Under the pieces are notes generated by a model. The model saw nothing but the letters and a program-made list of their open reading frames with translations, did no database searches and was not told the DNA's origin. Positions 59,965-64,000 of a stretch of DNA of 64,000 nucleotides are shown here, piece by piece. Source of the DNA: Notospermus geniculatus (taxonomy: Eukaryota; Nemertea; Pilidiophora; Heteronemertea; Lineidae); assembly GCA_002633025.1 (NCBI GenBank), contig NMRB01000877.1, positions 149,440-213,439 of the forward strand. The letters are read 5' to 3'. The position numbers and the translations under genes were made by a program. The first letter of the stretch is position 1; every line of letters begins with the position of its first letter.

Positions 59965-61434
59965 CTAGACAACGTCTTCAATGACGTCACCATGATCTTG
60001 ACATCGAGGCTGGCAACGACTTGGCTGATGAGGAACAGTTCATGGCACGCTAAAACACAAAGACCGTGAGCGATTAGTGTGTGGAAAGGTGGGGATGGTT
60101 TGGGCAGAGAGTTCAATCTTAAGGCCCGTTTCCACTAGAGCTGATTCCGCCGTGGTTTGTGGCAAGCGGTGTGGTTTTCACAGGGTTTGGATAATCCTTC
60201 AATGGTTTAACAATAGATGGCGTGTTAATTATCCCAATGCCTCTGAAAACCACTCTGAATGGTTTTACTCAGCTCGCCGCAAACAGCGTGGAATCCCTGT
60301 AGTGCAAACGGGACTTTACAATCATTTGCAAAAGTTTCAAGACCACGTGTCAATTTTATTCTTTTTTTCTGTCAGTGTATGGGTGACAAGTCGTGTTGGT
60401 TTAAGCCATTTCTGAAACATTGCCTTTAATAACACAATGAATATAACTGAGAATAGTGCTGCGCAATGAATCATAAGCACCTGCACACACCTGCATTTGT
60501 TTCTCTTGCCAAATAATGCTATAATGCTGCATTGATCGGGGCCATATGTCAAACTGATTTGATTAAAAAACGCTGTGCAACCTGGCACAAACCAGTGAAC
60601 AATGCAAAATTTGATGGCTCGTGATGTCACAATAATAATCTACTGCTGAGCATTATTCGTCTGTATGCAGTTAGTTTAAGGTTAATAACCTTACCAAGAC
60701 ACATGTCTTCAATCTCTTGTTCCTCTGCATCTTGAGTCAAGATAAGTTTATCAAGGAGAGCAAGGAAAACCTGAAGTGGAATATAACATACATGTACGGA
60801 CGGTAGCCTGAACTGGGGGACATACATCAAGTCAGTTTTACATGTCGAATCATTGATTTCTGGGAGCCACAGACTCTTGGAAATGTTGTCTTGGTTATAA
60901 TATTTACAATACGACAGTTAAGTCCATAATCATGATGTTTGTGTTTGAACAGGGGTCTGCCCCCATAACATAAATGGTTCTGCAGCTTTTCACTCGGCCA
61001 GTTCAAGATGGGCCTTTTTAATGCTTTTCAGGGTCACAATCAAGGTTAACATTTTGTGAACGAATGTAAGGAACACAAAATTTCACACATGAAGTATACA
61101 CGTATTTCCAACCTGCCAGACACGGGTTTTTTCATAACACCAATGAAGAAAACATTGTTAGGAAGGGGGAAATGGTTTGAGAAAAATCCAAAACTGATCC
61201 ACCATGAAATTCAAGGCCTTTTCACCACCACTGAGCTAAAACTGGTTTTCACAGCTATTCAAGGCCTTGAAGCTGGAAAATGTAATTCAGTGCTTTTCAA
61301 GTATCCAAGGGAACCATGCATTATTATCAACACTCTCTCCTCCTTACCACTTGTAGACTGTGAGCTCTCTTGAAAAGCAGTGTCAGCTGGTCAGAGACAG
61401 CCACCAGCAGGTCACCATAGATTGTGGAGCTCTC
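59965..61434 (-). CDS. FIRRM: FIRRM, three middle exons
   Basis: Minus exons 61434-61348 (ESSTIYGDLLVAVSDQ, LTLLFKRAHSLQV), 60770-60695 (VFLALLDKLILTQDAEEQ, EIEDMCL) and 60049-59965 (CHELFLISQVVASLDVKI, MVTSLKTLS). Phases are 0, 1, 2. The last exon exits with AG, completed by the A that opens exon 48752, giving TLSR-LTCQHKM. The block matches the human FIRRM segment with YSGCLHLVSDLLQALFKEAY. These exons belong between the N-terminal pair and the 13 C-terminal exons. Confidence 0.8.
60122..60315. mobile_element. MITE family H copy
   Basis: CCCGTTTCCACTAGAGCTGA at the left and CCCTGTAGTGCAAACGGGA at the right are imperfect inverted ends. The internal ATTATCCCAATGCCTCTGAA pairs with CAGGGTTTGGATAATCC. 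Confidence 0.65.
60975..61330. mobile_element. Dispersed repeat G copy
   Basis: GGTTCTGCAGCTTTTCACTC to CAGTGCTTTTCAAGTATCC; diverged relative of 39500-39860. It ends about 20 bp from the FIRRM exon border at 61348. Confidence 0.65.
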
Positions 61435-61997
61435 CTGAAAGTATATAAAATGGAACATTACAATTTCAGGAGGAATGGCAGTGTTTCTGCTGAAGAGTTT
61501 TAGCAGGGTCCAGCAGCCTGGTGCCCTTTTTGAGTTGCAGGTCAAATGCCCTGCCTTTTAGAAATCATGGCTGAAACACTAATTTTATTACGGACATAAA
61601 AAATTTGTTTTTTTCCCAGGCCAGGCCAGCAAGCCTAGATCTGTTATATTGGGAATCCCCAAAGGGAGATTCCTACATATCTCACCCACGCAGCACAACA
61701 AAGGGGATTCCTCCGAATTGTTGCACTCACCCACACAACATGATATGAAACAAGGTATGAAACGACCTCCTTTTTTAAGTTTTTTCTGGGTCACACATCG
61801 GAAAATCAAAATACCCGGTACGTACAATAGGAAGAGGCATATTTACACTACAGGAAGGAAATAATGAGGACATGAAAACAGGTTTGACTGGATGAGCGGC
61901 ATTGAAATAGAACACCCACATCAACAGTTTTTTATTCCTAAAAGATGTGGGATTCAAAATTCCCTTTGTTTTTCTTTGATTTCCCGTCCAGTCGACA
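61435..61997. other. FIRRM intron, no exon found
   Basis: It contains an imperfect inverted pair around GGGAATCCCC and GGGGATTCC near 61647-61710. No further FIRRM exon was identified. Confidence 0.4.
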
Positions 61998-62298
61998 AAT
62001 GTGAGGTGGTCTAGGAAAACCCGTCAGATCAACAAGGGCTCTCAGATCAAGCGGGGATCCAGAGGTGCCCGACTTCCTTTTTGGCCCACAGATCTGTAAA
62101 ATCGAGGGTGAAATTCTGGAATTTGCAAGCAAATCATTCACCACAGATTTCAATGTTCTTAGCAAGGGAACATTTTCCCAAATGCTGGAGACACCCCTGC
62201 AGATTGCCTGTGCATTGATCTGCTACTGTTTACCTGAAATTCATTCCAGCTTTCCTCAAATACAATATCCGATGAATTTTCCTATGCAGCCTCACATA
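61998..62298. mobile_element. MITE family C carrying a nested family B copy
   Basis: The outer ends are AATGTGAGGTGGTCTAGGAA and CCTATGCAGCCTCACAT. Between them 62052-62205 is a reversed, decayed family B element (GATCTGTAAAATCGAGGGTG, CACCACAGATTTCAATGTTC). Removing it restores the family C order, so B inserted into C. Confidence 0.65.
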
Positions 62299-62393
62299 TG
62301 TTTAAACCATGTACCGGTAATGTTTGTCCCAGGTGAGGAAATCTACCAAATTTTGAGTCGCTCATGGACAGCTCTACCGGGTACCCTTGTACT

Positions 62394-64000
62394 GTGGACA
62401 AAATCAGTGGAATGAACCAGCAATTGTGCTATTGAATGGTCTATTGAAGAATAAAAGTACATGAAAAAAGTCTGTCGTTTTTGAAAGCATTCAATGTACT
62501 TCACGAACTATTTGAAAGCATTCAATGTACTTCACAAACTATTGTCCACTTTTATTTGGGTGACCCAGATTTGGTAAATCACGACTCTCCCCATATCCTG
62601 TCGTGTGGCCTGGGGGAATCATGAGACGATTGGCAGGAATTCCCTTTGTTGTGTTGTCTTGATGGCCTAGTGGTTATCAGGTCAGCTTAACATGCGGCAG
62701 GTCTCAGGTTCAAATCCTGATAATCATCCCTGGCTCTTCAGTCTGTCGCATGGGACAGAAAGCCGGACCGCCCCCAAACTCAGAAGTGTCTTCAAGAAGC
62801 CCGAATTTTGATATGACTTAGTTTTTGAAATATGAAGATATTATTGAAAATACCCAAGAGCCCATGCTGATGACACCTTTTTTATGTCACTGAGATTTCT
62901 GTCGCATCATCGGTGACGTCGGCAATGTCATGTGACGAAATCACGTCATTATGTCCCCCAAGTGCTCCTAATGACATGACACATCTTGCATGATGCCCGT
63001 CAGACTTTCTGTTTCCCCACTGAACGGGTATTGCCTTGTTCACTAAAATACACAAATTTATAGTTTTGAAATTGTGAATTTCGTGGGCCGTGAAATCATT
63101 CTTATAGTGCCATTTTTCACAGCCACGACTTATTCCCTTTAAACTAGGACGTGTAGGGACAGCTTTAGGTCACCGAGGATGGCATCAACAATGCAAATGA
63201 AAAGATTACTGCAGAGATGTGGGAAACAGATGTCACTTCAACAATAGGAATAAACCCGCATTCATGAGAGAATAAAACACATTCATCAGGAAAGATCTCT
63301 AATTGACTTCCCACTCATAGGAAGTCCCACGATTTTTTGTGATTAACTGGAGCAAATACTAGTGACGCTTGGACTAAGTTACATGATATGGTTCCTCTTG
63401 ACCTGTTTATTATTCTTGACTGACATTCGAACATCGACTGAGGAAATAAACTGAAACGAATCCCAGATTCGATCGACCTCAATCGAAAATTTCCTTTCTT
63501 AATAAAACATGTCAATAGATGTGATTTCATTGGCTGGTTGTTTGAATATACGTGGAGAACGAGACATAAATAAGTAGCTCAACACCTGAATGGTATTGAT
63601 CAGTTGTAGATGTGCGTACGATGAGATTTGACTGAGCAATTCCAACACAAGAGAAGCTTACAGCTGGGGTATTTACCAAGTGCTACATACGAATACTAAG
63701 GACAGAATGGTAAGTCACTTTTATTGATCAACTTCTTGAGAACCATGACCTGACACAGGGTTCCCAGTGGACCCCTTGAAAATAGGGGTTTTGAGGGTCT
63801 CACATCAGTTTTCAGGGGTCCTCAATTACTCGTGAACCAGGGGCCATATTCTCGAAGCCTTCGCATTTTTTGCGTGCACGCAAGTCTATTGTTTGGCTGC
63901 ACATGCTCTATTGTTCACTGACTGCCTTACAATAGGTTTGTGTGCATGCAAAGTTGCAGAGGCTTTATGAATATGGCCCCAAATTTTCAAATTACATGGG
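62394..64000. repeat. 1.6-kb direct duplicate R, copy 2 (cut by window end)
   Basis: It matches 48790-50396 base for base except for two differences seen by eye. It includes the ATG-only exon of the beta-trefoil gene at 63707-63709 with its GTAAGT donor, so a second copy of that gene probably continues beyond the window. Confidence 0.95.

Overview
The window is nuclear DNA of an animal. Protein-coding genes are split by many GT-AG introns, and both intergenic and intronic DNA are crowded with tRNA-derived SINEs, short inverted-repeat transposons and tandem repeats. The gene set (INPP5E, TMEM141, an SLC16-type transporter, FIRRM/C1orf112, DNMT1), the frequent TAGGCCTA and TACCGGTA words and the high divergence between near-duplicate blocks suggest a marine invertebrate. 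I lean towards an invertebrate deuterostome (ambulacrarian or amphioxus-like), which is inference only. Four single-base n's and one 348-base n run show this is a draft assembly.

Layout. 0.2-3.5 kb: 5' half of INPP5E on the minus strand, running off the left edge. 6.3-15.1 kb: an unrecognised multi-exon gene on the plus strand, divergent from INPP5E. 15.1-20.7 kb: no convincing gene; transposons and satellites. 20.7-31.0 and 31.0-41.0 kb: two successive copies of a ~10 kb block, each with an unrecognised 268-codon gene (plus), TMEM141 (minus) and a monocarboxylate transporter (plus). Only the second copy is followed by the transporter's last exon, and the second copy has lost half of its big exon at an n. 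42.6-48.8 kb: 13 consecutive exons of the C-terminal part of FIRRM (minus).

48.8-64 kb is permuted. It opens at an n with a 1.6 kb stretch that recurs almost identically at 62.4-64.0 kb. It then holds a small beta-trefoil (FGF/IL-1-like) gene on plus, the start-codon end of FIRRM (minus), the last four exons of DNMT1 (minus) and finally the middle exons of FIRRM (minus). Reading phases show that the FIRRM exons at 60 kb splice directly into those at 48.7 kb, so the block between them is misplaced or duplicated.

The genes do not form one pathway. INPP5E is a ciliary phosphoinositide phosphatase, FIRRM acts in RAD51 dynamics and recombination, DNMT1 maintains CpG methylation, and the SLC16 protein moves small acids across membranes. 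The most useful results are the exon models, the two non-autonomous transposon families with 5-bp target duplications, the occupied/empty insertion site between the two 10 kb copies, the phase-proven rearrangement of FIRRM, and the beta-trefoil gene lying antisense to FIRRM.
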